In this document: positions 63,856 through 64,000 of the stretch, piece by piece
How the letters are laid out: each line of letters opens with the position of its first letter
Position numbering within the stretch: position 1 is the first letter of the stretch
Origin: Salibacter halophilus
GTDB lineage: Bacteria; Bacteroidota; Bacteroidia; Flavobacteriales_G; Salibacteraceae
DNA length: 64,000 nucleotides
Assembly (NCBI RefSeq): GCF_008806325.1
Contig: NZ_WACR01000007.1
Span: 186,001 to 250,000 of the forward strand
Reading direction: 5' to 3'
Made by a program: the position numbers and the translations under genes
Notes under the pieces: model-generated
Told to the model about the DNA's origin: nothing
Database searches by the model: none
The model's input: only the letters and a program-made list of their open reading frames with translations

Positions 63856-63863
63856 TACCTTTG
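63856..63863 (+). promoter_or_regulatory. Candidate -7 box for mfd
   Basis: TACCTTTG matches TAnnTTTG and lies directly before the terminator hairpin at 63865. Confidence 0.4.
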
Positions 63864-63864
63864 T

Positions 63865-63892
63865 AACGCTTTCCATTTGGGAAGCGTTTTTT
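63865..63892 (+). terminator. Terminator after the subtilase gene
   Basis: The ten-base stem AACGCTTTCC/GGGAAGCGTT (one G-T pair) has an ATTT loop and a run of T. Confidence 0.85.
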
Positions 63893-63911
63893 ATTTGTTG
63901 ACTCTATTTTT

Positions 63912-64000
63912 ATGACGAAAGAACAACTCCTCGAGCGTTTTCAAAACAGCGCTAAAATTTTACAACTCAAGGAAAAGCTTAAAGACTTTGAAAAAGGTCA
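63912..64000 (+). CDS. mfd: Transcription-repair coupling factor, N-terminus only
   Basis: Only 29 codons are present before the window ends. The start MTKEQLLERFQNSAKILQLKEKLKDFEKG resembles the beginning of Bacteroidota Mfd proteins, which typically open with MTKxxLLxxF followed by a Lys/Leu-rich helix. The call rests on that resemblance alone. Confidence 0.5.
   Translation, partial: MTKEQLLERFQNSAKILQLKEKLKDFEKG

Overview
The window comes from a marine-type Bacteroidota chromosome, most likely order Flavobacteriales. I cannot fix the family. The evidence is the mix of genes (type 9 secretion C-terminal sorting domains, a PorV-family porin, CarboxypepD_reg TonB receptors, a LytS/LytTR pair with a beta-propeller sensor, DUF3127, a half-size YeeE pair) together with several Bacteroidota-type -7 promoter boxes (TAnnTTTG). 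Base composition is moderately AT-rich. The window is densely coded on both strands and carries one tRNA, no rRNA, no insertion sequence and no CRISPR array.

Layout. 1-1902: 5' part of a large secreted gliding/adhesin-type protein, cut by the window edge. 2-8 kb: arsC-like gene, a tiny membrane peptide, fumC, an operon of small lipoprotein, SprT-like protein and mannose-1-phosphate guanylyltransferase, and an Mla-type ABC permease and ATPase. 8-13 kb: TonB receptor, M3 peptidase, then a non-coding stretch with a REP-like palindrome cluster. 13-21.6 kb: a sulfide/sulfane-sulfur island with SQR, cytochrome bd (cydAB) and DUF2905 on the plus strand, and a TauE, MBL-rhodanese, rhodanese, YeeE, YeeE operon on the minus strand beside a Crp/Fnr regulator. 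21.8-25.2 kb: tig-clpP-clpX. 25-32 kb: lipoprotein, folA, NAD(P)-binding protein, thyA, nucleoside transporter, DUF151 nuclease, etfA-etfB. 32-36 kb: E1-beta of a 2-oxoacid dehydrogenase and a membrane pyrophosphatase fused to a YceI domain. 36-51 kb: small envelope proteins, a propeller histidine kinase with LytTR regulator, and a three-gene TonB receptor / giant secreted protein / PorV-like cluster. 51-58 kb: greA, HIT, ruvC, flippase-like protein with glycosyltransferase, AtoE, DUF3127, flavin reductase, tRNA-Leu, GNAT, fbp. 59-64 kb: three T9SS cargo genes including a subtilase, then the start of mfd.

The most striking signal is not a gene. An 11-base motif, GGNTCTGACCR, occurs 24 times with exact GGNTCTGACC core on both strands, in many reading frames and also in non-coding DNA. 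My hand estimate for chance, assuming about 40% GC, is roughly 0.2 occurrences. Several copies lie in inverted pairs 37-61 bases apart and one sits in a terminator hairpin. This resembles the behaviour of DNA uptake sequences in Neisseriaceae and Pasteurellaceae, and I know of none described for Bacteroidota. The motif is missing from the long secreted-protein genes. Other points of note are the pyrophosphatase-YceI fusion, a shared operator-like 20-mer in the sulfur island, a sensor kinase that appears to start at ATT, and a subtilase with Glu where the catalytic Asp is expected.
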